From assembly GCA_032654645.1 (NCBI GenBank), contig JAULAW010000016.1, positions 354,898 through 418,897 on the forward strand: a stretch of 64,000 bases of DNA, read 5' to 3'. This document shows, one piece after another, positions 35,832 through 44,744 of this stretch (its first letter is position 1; every line of letters starts with the position of its first letter). The DNA is from CAITJF01 sp032654645 (GTDB lineage: Bacteria; Pseudomonadota; Gammaproteobacteria; Burkholderiales; Gallionellaceae). A program made the position numbers and the translations under genes. The notes beneath the pieces are model-generated. The model worked only from the letters and a program-made list of their open reading frames with translations, did not search any database and had not been told where the DNA came from.

Positions 35832-36209
35832 ATGCCCATCTTCACTCAGCCATTTTCATTTATCCTTGCCCTTACACTGAGTTTCGCCAGTCAAGCATTT
35901 GCCGGAGAGGATACACATGCCGGGCAAGCTGTCAGCAATGCTGGGCAGGCAAGCGGCCACGCCAGTGCCAGCGCGGCTCACTCGATCGCCGCGTCAGGCC
36001 AGGTAACATCTGCTGCGGTGGCCATACCTCTATCCGTTGGTGGTGCTGTTCTTGGCTCTGCCGGAGCCACCAGTGCCGGAGCCGCCCGTGGCTCTGCCAA
36101 TGCCGCCACTTCGACCATCGGCAAGCCGCTGGAAATTACAGATGAGGCAATAATTACAGCCCCACCCAACGAAGCGTTAAAAAACAAAAAAGAAGAAAAG
36201 AAAATCTAA
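35832..36209 (+). CDS. Small Ala/Ser/Gly-rich secreted protein
   Basis: 125 aa from the ATG at 35832, preceded by a strong GGAGGG site. A signal peptide (PFSFILALTLSFASQAFA) is followed by AGQAVSNAGQASGHASASAA, a low-complexity stretch, and a hydrophobic GGAVLGSAGATSAGAA segment. The tail is basic (NKKEEKKI). No family recognised. It lies 18 bases before the DUF2145 gene and probably forms an operon with it. Confidence 0.7.
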   Translation: MPIFTQPFSFILALTLSFASQAFAGEDTHAGQAVSNAGQASGHASASAAHSIAASGQVTSAAVAIPLSVGGAVLGSAGATSAGAARGSANAATSTIGKPLEITDEAIITAPPNEALKNKKEEKKI

Positions 36210-36227
36210 ATTAGAAAAGAGGCCGTC

Positions 36228-37040
36228 ATGCGTTATCTGATTCACACTCTGCTCCTTGCCCTAATCACTGCCGTTGCACAGCCAACAGCGCAGGCTGCAA
36301 CAGGTTTCAGCTCTGCCAGCAGCCAAGCGGGAGAAGAAGTGCACTTCTCATCTGAGCAAATCATCAAGTTTGCTAAAAAGGTAGAAAAAACCATGGCCGC
36401 CAAGGGCGCGCATGTGGCTATTCTGGCTCGCATGGGACGACCCCGCTCTGAACTGCCTGATGGAATGTACTTCACGCACGTAGCCTTTGCCGTGTATTCC
36501 GAGATCACCACCAGCGATGGGCGCAAAGTGCCGGGATACGCCATCTACAATCTATACCAGCAGAACGAACACCCCGAAGTCAGCGATCTGGTTCAGGATT
36601 TTCCAGTAGATTTCTTTGCCGGGGTAGCAGAACTGGAAGCAGGCATCATCATTCCCTCAGCAGAATTACAGAAACGCCTGCTGGAAGTCATAGCCTCGCC
36701 CACCTACGCCACACTACATGACCCTCATTATTCCGTGATCGCCAACCCTTATACACTGGGAAGGCAAAACTGCACTGAATTCGTGCTGGATGTAACCAAT
36801 GCGGCCATTTACCAGACGAACGACATCAACAAAATTAAAGCCAATGAAAAATCCTATTTCGTAGCGCAAAAGGTTAATGTCAATCCTTTCAAATTGATGC
36901 TGGGAGCCATGTTCACCAAGGAAGTCTCTACCTCCGACCAGAACGGCACACCGGTCACCGCCACCTTTGAAACCATCGGTGATTACCTGAAGAAATATGA
37001 TGAAGGTTCCGAAGTGTTGACAGTTTTACCGGAAAATTAA
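36228..37040 (+). CDS. DUF2145 periplasmic protein
   Basis: 270 aa with a signal peptide (IHTLLLALITAVAQPTAQA). The mature region matches DUF2145: ARMGRPRSELPDGMYFTHVA, FAVYSEI, GYAIYNLYQQ and GRQNCTEFVLDV. The early His (THVAF) and the NCTEF Cys could form a papain/NlpC-like pair, as noted for related DUF2145 proteins, but that is inference. A terminator follows 80 bases after the stop. Confidence 0.83.
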   Translation: MRYLIHTLLLALITAVAQPTAQAATGFSSASSQAGEEVHFSSEQIIKFAKKVEKTMAAKGAHVAILARMGRPRSELPDGMYFTHVAFAVYSEITTSDGRKVPGYAIYNLYQQNEHPEVSDLVQDFPVDFFAGVAELEAGIIIPSAELQKRLLEVIASPTYATLHDPHYSVIANPYTLGRQNCTEFVLDVTNAAIYQTNDINKIKANEKSYFVAQKVNVNPFKLMLGAMFTKEVSTSDQNGTPVTATFETIGDYLKKYDEGSEVLTVLPEN

Positions 37041-37123
37041 GCCCTCTTCCCCTTACCGGGCATTCCCGAACCTGCCAGCATATTCGATCCGTACTTGACC
37101 GACTGAGAAAGCGGTTTTTAACC

Positions 37124-37158
37124 AATTAGGCCTGGGCTTCCCGGCCTAATTTATTTTG
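37124..37158 (+). terminator. Intrinsic terminator after the DUF2145 operon
   Basis: A 9-bp stem AATTAGGCC / GGCCTAATT with a 10-base GC-rich loop is followed by TTATTTTG. It lies about 80 bases downstream of the DUF2145 stop. Confidence 0.8.
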
Positions 37159-37314
37159 CGCAATACTCTGCCGGAAGCACAGGTAGAAACCTCCGCAGCC
37201 CCCATTCAACATTCCCTGTGCTATATTGACCGGGCCGTTCGACATTTTCAGATAGATTCCCAAACGGCCTTTCGCAGGTTCCTCATTGCTTGTTTTACTT
37301 CAAGGAGAACGATC

Positions 37315-37656
37315 ATGCGCACACTTATCCCGTTAGCCGTATCAATTGCCGCCTGCTGCTATATTCCGCTTGCGCTTGCCGACGATGCTTCAGTCACAAT
37401 TTCATCGCCAGCCGATGGCGCCAAACTGAGCTGGACGGAACAAACGAAAATCAACTATGAAGTTATGCCCGGATCGAAAGGCGACCATGTGCACCTTTAC
37501 GTGGATGATAAGGAAACGAGCGTGTTGCGCCAGTTAAAGGGCAGCCATACGCTGGAAACTCTGAAGCCGGGCAAGCATGAAATTTGTATCAAAATAGTGA
37601 GCAAGGGACATACCCCGATCGGTGTGCAGCAATGCGTCAAGGTCACCGTGGAATAG
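37315..37656 (+). CDS. Small periplasmic Ig-like (DUF4399-like) protein
   Basis: 113 aa from the ATG at 37315, which has an AAGGAG site; the frame opens earlier at 37156 without support. A signal peptide (LIPLAVSIAACCYIPLALA) precedes VTISSPADGAKLSWTEQTK, DHVHLYVDDKE and a KPGKHEICIKIV motif, resembling single-domain Ig-like secreted proteins of the DUF4399 type. Two cysteines (EICI, QQCV) may pair. It sits 7 bases upstream of the next membrane protein gene. Confidence 0.75.
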   Translation: MRTLIPLAVSIAACCYIPLALADDASVTISSPADGAKLSWTEQTKINYEVMPGSKGDHVHLYVDDKETSVLRQLKGSHTLETLKPGKHEICIKIVSKGHTPIGVQQCVKVTVE

Positions 37657-37663
37657 CCGCGTG

Positions 37664-38077
37664 ATGGACCTGCAAAACCTGGGCTATGCGGTAACGCAGG
37701 TGGTGCATAATTTCGGCGCCGCAACCGTGGTGGGCGGCGCCGCATTCATGTTGCTCACCGCGCCGCAGCCCGCTTCCATGCAACGCAAATTTGCCTGGCT
37801 GACCGGATTCGGATGGGGCGCGCAAGTGCTGAGCGGCATGGGGTTCGGGGCCATCAGCCACTACTACTACGGAAAATTCCCTGACATACATGACATCGCC
37901 ATCGCCGCGCTGGTGATTAAAGTACTGTGCGCCATGTCCGGGCTGGCCGTGATTGCGTTGTATCTGCACTACGCCGATGGATGGGCGGAGAGGCAACGCC
38001 ACGTTGCGTGGCAAATATTGTTTGCGCTGGGCGGAACAGCGCTCACCGCAGCCGCATTTTTGCGCTGGTTTTCTTGA
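37664..38077 (+). CDS. Small integral membrane protein, function unknown
   Basis: 137 aa from the ATG at 37664. Four hydrophobic helices are visible, near residues 7-30 (NFGAATVVGGAAFMLL), 46-62, 76-99 (IAIAALVIKVLCAMSGLAVI) and 114-134. A conserved His is in the first helix (QVVHNFGAA) and another in the loop HDIAIAAL, which could be heme or metal ligands, but this is speculative. Probably co-transcribed with the preceding secreted protein. Confidence 0.7.
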   Translation: MDLQNLGYAVTQVVHNFGAATVVGGAAFMLLTAPQPASMQRKFAWLTGFGWGAQVLSGMGFGAISHYYYGKFPDIHDIAIAALVIKVLCAMSGLAVIALYLHYADGWAERQRHVAWQILFALGGTALTAAAFLRWFS

Positions 38078-38155
38078 GCTGTCACTGCGCGGCGATGCCG
38101 CACTAGTCAAACGTTTTTTCAGCGGGTGGCATTTTCTTGTAAGATGCGCAGCAAT

Positions 38156-39415
38156 ATGGAACAAACTCAGGCAAAACGTATCGTGCTCGGCCTCACCGGG
38201 GGCATCGCCGCTTACAAGGCGGCAGAACTGGCGCGCCTGCTCATGAAACAAGGCATCGAGGTGCAGGTGGCGATGACCGAGGCGGCGTGCCACTTCATCA
38301 CCCCGGCCACCATGCAAGCGCTAACTGGCCGCCCGGTGTTGGTCAATCAATGGGATGCCTCCGAAAACGGCATGGCGCATATAGACACCAGCCGCGCCGC
38401 CGATGCCATCGTGATCGCCCCGGCCACGGCAGATTTCATCGCCAAACTGGCGCATGGCCTGGCCGATGATCTGCTTTCCACGCTGTGCCTCGCGCGCGAT
38501 TGCCCGTTGCTGGTGGCTCCGGCGATGAACAAACAGATGTGGGCGAATGTGGCCACGCAGCGCAACGTCGCGCAACTGGAGCGCGACGGGGTAACCCTGA
38601 TCGGGCCGTGCAGCGGCGCGCAGGCGTGCGGCGAAGAAGGGATGGGGCGGATGCTGGAGGCGGAAGAACTGGCAAAGGGTGTTGCGGCGTTTCTACAGGG
38701 TGATAAATCACTGAACGGGAACTCCCCCACCCTAGCCCTCCCCCCGAGGGAGAGGGGACAAATTCAGCGGATGGATGGAGTGAAGCTTCTCATCACGGCC
38801 GGGCCGACCTATGAGGCGATTGATGCGGTGCGCGGAATTACCAATCGCAGTTCCGGCAAGATGGGCTATGCCGTGGTGCAGGCCGCGCTGGAACTGGGCG
38901 CGCAGGTGACGCTGGTTTCCGGCCCGGCGTCATTATCCAAGCCGAAAGGCGCGCAGGTGGTGGATGTCACCAGTGCGGCAGAAATGCTCAACGCGGTAAA
39001 GCAGTATGTGGAGGATGCCGATATTTTTATCGGCGTAGCGGCGGTGGCCGATTACCGCGTCGCGCAACCGAGCGAACAAAAAATCAAGAAGAGCGCGGAT
39101 ACACTGACACTGGAACTATTGCCCAACCCGGACATTCTGGCCTATGTGGCGGGCCTGACCAAGCCGCCGTTCTGCGTGGGCTTCGCGGCCGAGACAGGAA
39201 ACCTGCGCGAGTACGCCGAAGCCAAGCGCAAGACGAAAAACATTCCGCTGCTCGCCGCCAACCTGGTGCAGCAGGCCATCGGCTCAAACGAAAATGAACT
39301 CATTCTATTTGATGACGCGGGCGAGCATGTGCTGCCGCGAGCGGACAAGCTCACGCTGGCGCGTGCCTTGATGCAACACATCGTTGAACTCTACCGACAA
39401 GGAAAACGGCAATGA
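38156..39415 (+). CDS. coaBC: Phosphopantothenoylcysteine decarboxylase/synthetase with repeat insertion
   Basis: 419 aa from the ATG at 38156. CoaBC joins cysteine to 4'-phosphopantothenate and decarboxylates the product for coenzyme A. The CoaC flavoprotein half (1-185) shows GLTGGIAAYKAAEL, the catalytic His region DTSRAADAIVIAPATADF and PAMNKQMW. The CoaB half (about 210-419) shows LITAGPTYEAIDAVRGITN, RSSGKMGYAV and the C-terminal KLTLARALMQHI. The linker between halves (about 187-209) contains NGNSPTLALPPRERGQI, encoded by a C-rich palindromic repeat at about 38724-38760 that keeps the frame. The stop overlaps dut by 4 bases. Confidence 0.95.
   Translation: MEQTQAKRIVLGLTGGIAAYKAAELARLLMKQGIEVQVAMTEAACHFITPATMQALTGRPVLVNQWDASENGMAHIDTSRAADAIVIAPATADFIAKLAHGLADDLLSTLCLARDCPLLVAPAMNKQMWANVATQRNVAQLERDGVTLIGPCSGAQACGEEGMGRMLEAEELAKGVAAFLQGDKSLNGNSPTLALPPRERGQIQRMDGVKLLITAGPTYEAIDAVRGITNRSSGKMGYAVVQAALELGAQVTLVSGPASLSKPKGAQVVDVTSAAEMLNAVKQYVEDADIFIGVAAVADYRVAQPSEQKIKKSADTLTLELLPNPDILAYVAGLTKPPFCVGFAAETGNLREYAEAKRKTKNIPLLAANLVQQAIGSNENELILFDDAGEHVLPRADKLTLARALMQHIVELYRQGKRQ
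38715..38783. repeat. Palindromic repeat in the coaBC interdomain linker
   Basis: CTCCCCCACCCTAGCCCTCC followed by CCCCGAGGGAGAGGGGACA matches the core of the intergenic C-rich repeats. It is translated as part of the linker joining CoaC and CoaB, a place where extra residues should be tolerated. Confidence 0.75.
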
Positions 39416-39864
39416 AAAAAACCGTGGACGTGAAAATTCTCGACCCGCGCCTGCATGACCACCCGCCGGCTTACGCCACACCCGGATCGGCGGGAATAGA
39501 TTTGCGCGCCTGCATCAACGACAGCATGATCATCCAGCCAGGCCAGTGTGAACTCGTCCCGAGCGGCATCGCTATCCATCTTGCCGACCCGCATTGCGCG
39601 GCGATGATCCTGCCGCGCTCCGGCCTCGGCCACAAACACGGTATCGTGCTGGGCAATCTGGTCGGGCTGATTGATTCGGATTACCAGGGGCAGATTTTTG
39701 TTTCGATTTGGAACCGGGGCCATCACCCGTTTACGCTGATGCCGCTGGAACGCATGGCACAATTGGTGATCGTGCCAGTGCTGCATATGCAACTCAATAT
39801 CGTCGAGGATTTTCCCATGAGCCAGCGCGGGAGTGGGGGGTTTGGCAGCACCGGCAAGCATTAA
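39412..39864 (+). CDS. dut: dUTP diphosphatase
   Basis: 150 aa, the standard trimeric dUTPase, which hydrolyses dUTP to dUMP and pyrophosphate. All five motifs are visible: PGSAGIDLRACI, LPRSGLGHKHGI, GNLVGLIDSDYQGQI, FTLMPLERMAQLVIVP and the C-terminal RGSGGFGSTGKH. The gene overlaps coaBC by 4 bases, a common dut neighbourhood. Confidence 0.98.
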   Translation: MKKTVDVKILDPRLHDHPPAYATPGSAGIDLRACINDSMIIQPGQCELVPSGIAIHLADPHCAAMILPRSGLGHKHGIVLGNLVGLIDSDYQGQIFVSIWNRGHHPFTLMPLERMAQLVIVPVLHMQLNIVEDFPMSQRGSGGFGSTGKH

Positions 39865-39881
39865 CTCCCAGTAATCTGCTC

Positions 39882-40907
39882 TCAGCGTTCCAGGCTCAGC
39901 TCCATCTCGGTGCTGTCTCCCTTGCGCACAGACACCTTCTCGGACACCGTCCTGTAGCCTTCCATCTTCACGATAATGGCATGCACACCCGGCTCCATTT
40001 CCAAACGTAGCGGCGACAGGCCGTAATACACATTATTCAGATAGACCTTGGCACGCGCGGGATTGGTATTAACCAGCAGCAAGCCGCTCGTTGCTGCGGC
40101 ATGCGGCGCATGGTTCTGTGCCGGAGCTATGGCATTCACATTGGGTATAGTCGCTTCTTGCTGCGCGGGAAGTGTTGGTGCAGGTGTGCTGGCAACAGTT
40201 GGCGCAACCAACACGGTCACGCCGGAAATAGCTTTGGTGCCGGGCGTCAGGTTGAATAGCTCGGGGCGCGCAACCATCAGGCTGGCACTGATCGCCTCGG
40301 TGGTTTTTCCGGTGACAATACCCAATTCCTTGAGCAGATACATGGCGACATCGTTCTTATTGTTGCCAGACACGCCCGCGAAACGGTCATTCTTTTCTGC
40401 CACGACGCCGGACCATACCACCTTGCCCGTACCCATTTCTTTCAGTGTGGTCTCAATCACAATGGATACCTCGTCGCGAGCTTTGACATCGTAGGTCAAC
40501 TCTTTCACCGCACCGCCCAATGCGAACAGCGCATTACCATCTTGTGCCTCGCTCACCTGAAAGCCGGCGTCATCCAGACGCGCCTTCATTGCGCCGGTCA
40601 CCATCGTGGCGACATCCTGATCCAGAACAATATCCTTGCCGCTCATGCCGGATACGTTTTCCGCCCCCGTCCCTATCTTGCGCGGGCTGCCTATGTTGCG
40701 GGCATCTGTGTAACGGCTGATGCGAATGCTGGCGGCATATTTCAGCATCGGTGCATTGGGATTGGTTTTTTTGTTTTCCGTGACGCGGATGGCAGCGCCG
40801 CCTTCGCCACCGAACATGCCTCCCAGGGAGAGCATGCTCATATCGGAGCAGCCAACTGCAGGCGCCACCACAATACTCAGGAGAACTCGCTGTAAAAATT
40901 GTGTCAT
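39882..40907 (-). CDS. Lipoprotein with C-terminal PEGA domain
   Basis: 341 aa from the ATG at 40907 (MTQFLQRVLLSIVVA); an upstream ATG at 40946 is less likely. The lipobox AVGC puts the lipid-modified Cys at residue 20. The central part (about 95-230) resembles secretin-type/CsgG-like accessory domains (FALGGAVKELTYDVKARDEV, GTGKVVWSGVVAEKNDRFAG). A Pro/Ala linker leads to a PEGA domain (about 270-341) with VNTNPARAKVYLNNVYYGLS and EGYRTVSEKVSV. Probably anchored in the outer membrane; role unknown. It converges with dut. Confidence 0.8.
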   Translation of the reverse strand: MTQFLQRVLLSIVVAPAVGCSDMSMLSLGGMFGGEGGAAIRVTENKKTNPNAPMLKYAASIRISRYTDARNIGSPRKIGTGAENVSGMSGKDIVLDQDVATMVTGAMKARLDDAGFQVSEAQDGNALFALGGAVKELTYDVKARDEVSIVIETTLKEMGTGKVVWSGVVAEKNDRFAGVSGNNKNDVAMYLLKELGIVTGKTTEAISASLMVARPELFNLTPGTKAISGVTVLVAPTVASTPAPTLPAQQEATIPNVNAIAPAQNHAPHAAATSGLLLVNTNPARAKVYLNNVYYGLSPLRLEMEPGVHAIIVKMEGYRTVSEKVSVRKGDSTEMELSLER

Positions 40908-41012
40908 CACACTTATCCAGAAATCACGATAGTGTGAGTATAACAAAGGGCCGAATCAGCCCGTATAGGCATCAGAGCGCAACGCGGCACGATCGGCCCG
41001 CGTCTGAACCGT

Positions 41013-41552
41013 TTATCTTTGGTGGCAATCAGCGCCGCCCTCGGCCTGCCCGTGCGCATCGCAGCACCTCGATGATTTGACGGATGGCAAATAACGCACC
41101 AGCTCATTCAAAGCCAGGCGATATACATCGCGCTTGAACTCGATCACACTGTCCATCTCAACCCAGTAATCATTCCAGCGCCAGGCATCAAACTCGGGGT
41201 GGCAGGAGGCACGCAGGCAAACATCACAATCGCGCCCGACCAAGCGCAGCAAGAACCATATCTGCTTCTGTCCCTTGTAGCTGCCACGCCACTCGCGCTT
41301 CACCCAGTGCTGCGGCACCTCGTAACGCATCCACTCGCGCGTTCGCCCGAGTATCCGGACATGGCAAGGCTGCAGCCCTATTTCTTCCTGCAATTCGCGG
41401 TACATCGCCTGCTCCGGCGTTTCACCGTGCTGGATGCCGCCTTGCGGGAACTGCCATGAATCCTGCCTGATGCGTTTGCCCCAGAACACCTGGTTCTTTG
41501 CGTTGGTGAGAATGATGCCGACGTTGGGGCGGTAACCATTACGGTCAACCAT
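41013..41552 (-). CDS. rppH: RNA pyrophosphohydrolase
   Basis: 179 aa from the ATG at 41552 (MVDRNGYRPNVGIIL), the family's usual start; the frame opens 15 codons earlier. RppH removes pyrophosphate from 5'-triphosphorylated RNA and starts mRNA decay. The Nudix box GGIQHGETPEQAMYRELQEE is complete, and FPQGGI, WYFLL-type WFLLRLVG and the EFDAWRWNDYW region are present. The C-terminal 20 residues (CCDAHGQAEGGADCHQR) look unlike relatives and may come from a shifted or replaced 3' end. Confidence 0.93.
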   Translation of the reverse strand: MVDRNGYRPNVGIILTNAKNQVFWGKRIRQDSWQFPQGGIQHGETPEQAMYRELQEEIGLQPCHVRILGRTREWMRYEVPQHWVKREWRGSYKGQKQIWFLLRLVGRDCDVCLRASCHPEFDAWRWNDYWVEMDSVIEFKRDVYRLALNELVRYLPSVKSSRCCDAHGQAEGGADCHQR

Positions 41553-41720
41553 CTTCGCCACCTGTTCGGTTAATTTCGATAGGGCGGATTTTTTCACATT
41601 TCACGGCATATTGAAAGCGGCTTGTTACTTAACTTCTATTTGAAAATGGCTCCGCTTTGAACGTGAGATCATGCTTATGTGTTTAAGGGATGCTGGCGGC
41701 CCCATCTGGTAATTATGGAA

Positions 41721-42395
41721 TCATAACAATCCCCGCTCCGCAAACGACAGACATCCCGCCCCCGCCACGATGAAATGATCGAGCACGCGCACATCCACCA
41801 GCCCCAATGCCTGCTTGAGTGCGGTGGTGAGATGCTGGTCGGACTGGCTCGGTTCTGCAACACCGGAGGGGTGGTTATGCGCAAAAATCACGGCAGCGGC
41901 ATTCAGTGTCAAGGCGCGTTTGACCACTTCACGCGGATACACGCTGGTCTGGCTGAGGGTGCCGCGAAACAATTCTTCCGAGGCAATCACGCGATGCTGG
42001 GTATCGAGAAACAACACCAAAAAAACTTCCTGCTGCCGCCCGCCGAGCAATAGCTGCAAATAGTCGCGCACAACACGCGGCGAGTTGAGCGCATCGCCGC
42101 GCTGCATTTCTTCTTTCAAGGCGCGCTGCGACATTTCCAGCACCGCTTGCAGTTGCACGAATTTTGCCTGCCCCATGCCGTGGATGGCGCAGAAATCTTG
42201 CTCGCTGGCGGCAAACAATTGCGTGAGGCTGCCGAAGCGCATGATCAGATCACGCGCCAAATCCACCGCGCTTTTCCCCTTCACGCCAGTGCGCAAGAAA
42301 ATCGCCAGTAATTCAGCGTCGGAAAGCGCTGGCGCTCCTTTTTGTAATAACTTCTCCCGGGGTTGTTCACCTTCTGGCCAGTCAGTGATTGCCAT
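41721..42395 (-). CDS. radC: RadC/JAB-domain protein
   Basis: 224 aa. The N-terminal UPF0758 helix-hairpin-helix part (1-100) has WPEGEQPREKLLQKGAPALS. The JAB/MPN metalloprotease-like domain follows, with the metal motif FAHNHPSGVAEPSQSD and Glu upstream in ELFRGTLSQTSVYPREVVK. Despite the historical name, a repair role is not established. It lies downstream of no obvious partner. Confidence 0.93.
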   Translation of the reverse strand: MAITDWPEGEQPREKLLQKGAPALSDAELLAIFLRTGVKGKSAVDLARDLIMRFGSLTQLFAASEQDFCAIHGMGQAKFVQLQAVLEMSQRALKEEMQRGDALNSPRVVRDYLQLLLGGRQQEVFLVLFLDTQHRVIASEELFRGTLSQTSVYPREVVKRALTLNAAAVIFAHNHPSGVAEPSQSDQHLTTALKQALGLVDVRVLDHFIVAGAGCLSFAERGLL

Positions 42396-42697
42396 GCCAC
42401 CTCCGTAGACTTTTGCCCATCGTTTTACTCATTTCTCATTACGCGCGCGCAGTCTGCCACAGCAGAGGTATTGCGGAAGACTTCAGGCAACTGGCCGCGA
42501 TACACAGGTTTGCGTGATGACGGAAAGCTGCGCCTCAATTTTGGAAGAGGCTGCGTAAGTATTGACCCACACCGCAAACTGACCGATTATTCCATACTTG
42601 CAGGAATGAATTGCTGGTTTTTTGAACGCTCTTTCCATTTGGCGCGAAGCCGGGCCAAATAGGAAGTTGTTGCAATATTGACACACAGGAGGACAAC
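42396..42697. other. Gene-free region
   Basis: No gene, repeat or clear terminator is supportable here. The last 20 bases contain the GGAGGACAAC ribosome-binding site of the next gene. Confidence 0.6.
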
Positions 42698-43504
42698 GTG
42701 AAGGTGTTAAGAATTATCTTGGCGGCATTGGCATTCATCTCGCTTCAGGCTCACGCCAAGGATGGCAGCAGTATGGCTGTGAAAGGAAAAGGCGGCGTCA
42801 GCGCGGTAGCTGGCAAGATTTTCAAGGACTGCGCTGATTGCCCCGAAATGGTGGTGATTCCGGCAGGCAGCTTCGATATGGGCTCGAACAACGACCCAAG
42901 CGAAATGCCCGTGCACCGCGTAACCATCAGCCGCGCCTTTGCGCTGGGCAAGACCGAAGTGACGCAAGGACTATGGAAAGCGATCATGGGGAACAACCCC
43001 AGCAAGTTTTCCAACTGTGGCGACAATTGCCCGGTAGAGCAGGTGAGCTGGGACGATGCGCAGGCATTTATCCAGAAGCTCAACGCCAAAACCGGCAAAC
43101 AATACCGCCTGCCGAGCGAAGCCGAATGGGAATTTGCCTGCCACGCGGGAGGGCAGCATGAATACTGCGGCAGCGACAATCTGGACAGCGTTGGCTGGTA
43201 TGGCGGATTAGCGAAACCGGCGGGCAATAGCGGCAAGACGACCAATCCGGTGGCAACCAAGCAGGCCAATGCCTGGGGCTTGTTCGACATGAGCGGCAAC
43301 GTGTGGGAATGGGTAGAGGACAGCTTTCATGACAGCTACAACGGCGCCCCCACGGATGGCAGTGCATGGAAAGGGGATGGCGCGTTGCGCGTGCCTCGCG
43401 GCGGCTCATGGAGTTATTCTCAGCGTGCGGCTAAACGCAGCGGGAGCGAACCTGGTTTCCGTTTCGGCAGCATCGGCTTTCGCCTCGCGAGGATGCTGCC
43501 GTAG
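42698..43504 (+). CDS. Secreted formylglycine-generating-enzyme-like (SUMF1) protein
   Basis: 268 aa; GTG start at 42698 with a strong GGAGG site. A signal peptide (RIILAALAFISLQAHA) is followed by a complete FGE-sulfatase/SUMF1 fold: MVVIPAGSFDMGSNNDPSE, HRVTISRAFALGKTEVTQGL, PVEQVSWDDAQAFIQKL, YRLPSEAEWEFACHAG, WGLFDMSGNVWEW and the end RVPRGGSWSYSQ...GFRLARML. Many bacterial members are not true sulfatase activators; the Cys pair needed for catalysis is not evident in the usual place. The role is unknown. Confidence 0.87.
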   Translation: MKVLRIILAALAFISLQAHAKDGSSMAVKGKGGVSAVAGKIFKDCADCPEMVVIPAGSFDMGSNNDPSEMPVHRVTISRAFALGKTEVTQGLWKAIMGNNPSKFSNCGDNCPVEQVSWDDAQAFIQKLNAKTGKQYRLPSEAEWEFACHAGGQHEYCGSDNLDSVGWYGGLAKPAGNSGKTTNPVATKQANAWGLFDMSGNVWEWVEDSFHDSYNGAPTDGSAWKGDGALRVPRGGSWSYSQRAAKRSGSEPGFRFGSIGFRLARMLP

Positions 43505-43646
43505 CTTTGCATAGCCATTCGACTAGCGGTTCGTTCCGTTAAACCAATTACAATAAACCGTTCGGCCTGACCCTACGACTACGCTCAGGACTAAAGGCGT
43601 TGTCGAAGAGGCCAGCATTGGTGCGAGACTACGGTAGCTGGTTTGC

Positions 43647-43724
43647 TCCCTAGCCCTCCCCCTGCAAGGGGGAGGGAGTGTTTGCCCAATTGAGTATTTG
43701 TGCTTATGACACAGCAGGACTAGT
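43647..43724. repeat. Partial copy of the MITE-like element
   Basis: The 78 bases match 6581-6658 with about four differences, including the inverted-repeat end TGACACAGCAGGACTAGT (43707-43724). The left end is missing. The surrounding 43505-43866 also contains a degraded palindrome related to the GGGCTGAGC repeat (about 43560-43612) and no supportable gene. Confidence 0.75.
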
Positions 43725-43866
43725 CTGCCAAAAGGGTTTGCATAGCCATCTGACTGAAGAAGCTGGTTAACGACAGCTTGGGCTTTGCACTTTTACCCTT
43801 ATCTGCGAAAGGGTGGCGGCTTGTCCGTCGGCTGCGCCAAGATTGCCCCAAGGAAAAGTACCTGGT

Positions 43867-44211
43867 TTATCTCAATGACAGGATATATTTCACCAGAATC
43901 TTGCGGCTTTCTTCGCTGACCAATTCATCTCCGAAGGCTGGCATATCTTTGTCGATCCATGCTCCGCTGCCACCATTTTTGATCTTGTTCATCAAGTGTG
44001 CTTCGGCATCCGGGTTGCTTCTATATCGCTCGGACACAGACTCCCACGCCGGGCCGAGCAAATTCTTGCCAGTTGTGTGGCACATAAAGCAACCGGTTTT
44101 GTCCGCCAACAGCCATTCGGCAGCCTTGGCAGCATGCTGCTTGGGCACTTCCGGCTGGCAGCCGCACAATACGACCAACAACGATGCCAGCAAGGTATTT
44201 CGAGTACGCAT
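43867..44211 (-). CDS. Small class I cytochrome c, probably lipid-anchored
   Basis: 114 aa. The N-terminus LLASLLVVLCGC has a lipobox (Cys18). One heme c site CFMCH at about residues 41-45 and a distal Met in DKDMPAFGDELV identify a monoheme class I cytochrome c. The C-terminal helix ILVKYILSL is typical. It could carry electrons in the periplasm, facing the outer or inner membrane as a lipoprotein. No oxidoreductase genes lie next to it. Confidence 0.9.
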   Translation of the reverse strand: MRTRNTLLASLLVVLCGCQPEVPKQHAAKAAEWLLADKTGCFMCHTTGKNLLGPAWESVSERYRSNPDAEAHLMNKIKNGGSGAWIDKDMPAFGDELVSEESRKILVKYILSLR

Positions 44212-44649
44212 GATTCTCCTTGTTTAGTGTTATGGTATTTAACGTTAAAACTCTCGCAGCAAAACCTCATCCCCTTCGCCCGCTTGCCTGTCTGCGTGCA
44301 ACGCACAGGCAGGCGGGATAACAGCCTGAGTGTGTGTTGTTGGGGCCTTAGCCCCTTGCAACCCCGGCGTACCCTTTGCTGGCATACATTGCTACATTAA
44401 CCATGACTTGGTTGACGTAGCCTTCCAACTCAGCCAGACTGCTATGCAAAGCCTTTTGATAGCCTGGCCGAATGGCCAGTGTCTCCAACAGAGGGCAAGG
44501 GTGAGGGAAACGCGCATGGCGGGTTGCATCATCGGGTGCGGCATATTTGCCATGCCCGTTAGGGTGTCCCGCCACCCCTTTATAAAACTCGACAATTATA
44601 TCAGGAAGAAAAAAACGTTGCGATTGAGGCCATGCTCAAACGCTATCCC
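44212..44649. other. Gene-free region with repeats
   Basis: Short frames here do not look like protein and are probably repeat-derived. Positions about 44455-44590 contain degenerate inverted segments (GGCCGAATGGCC, GCCCGTTAGGGTGTCCCGCC) resembling the C-rich repeat family. No other feature is supportable. Confidence 0.5.
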
Positions 44650-44715
44650 GTCATTCCCGCAGTGCGTGGTTGTTGTCGCTTAAGCGGCTTTACAACCACG
44701 CACTGCGGGAATGAC
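44650..44715. repeat. 66-bp perfect-arm hairpin downstream of the permease gene
   Basis: Two perfectly complementary 24-base arms (44650-44673 and 44692-44715) surround an 18-base centre that itself pairs (CGCTTAAGCGG). The outer arms begin GTCATTCCCGC, as in the short palindromic repeats, and contain the GTGCGTGGTTGT sequence of the gyrA-serC repeat. It lies 29 bases after the permease stop and may act as a transcript end structure. Confidence 0.85.
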
Positions 44716-44744
44716 GTAATTTCGTTCCAATAGGCTATTTGGGT

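Noticed and set aside
44348..44595. Short minus-strand frames between the cytochrome and the permease
   Set aside because: They overlap degenerate palindromic repeats and share no family features.
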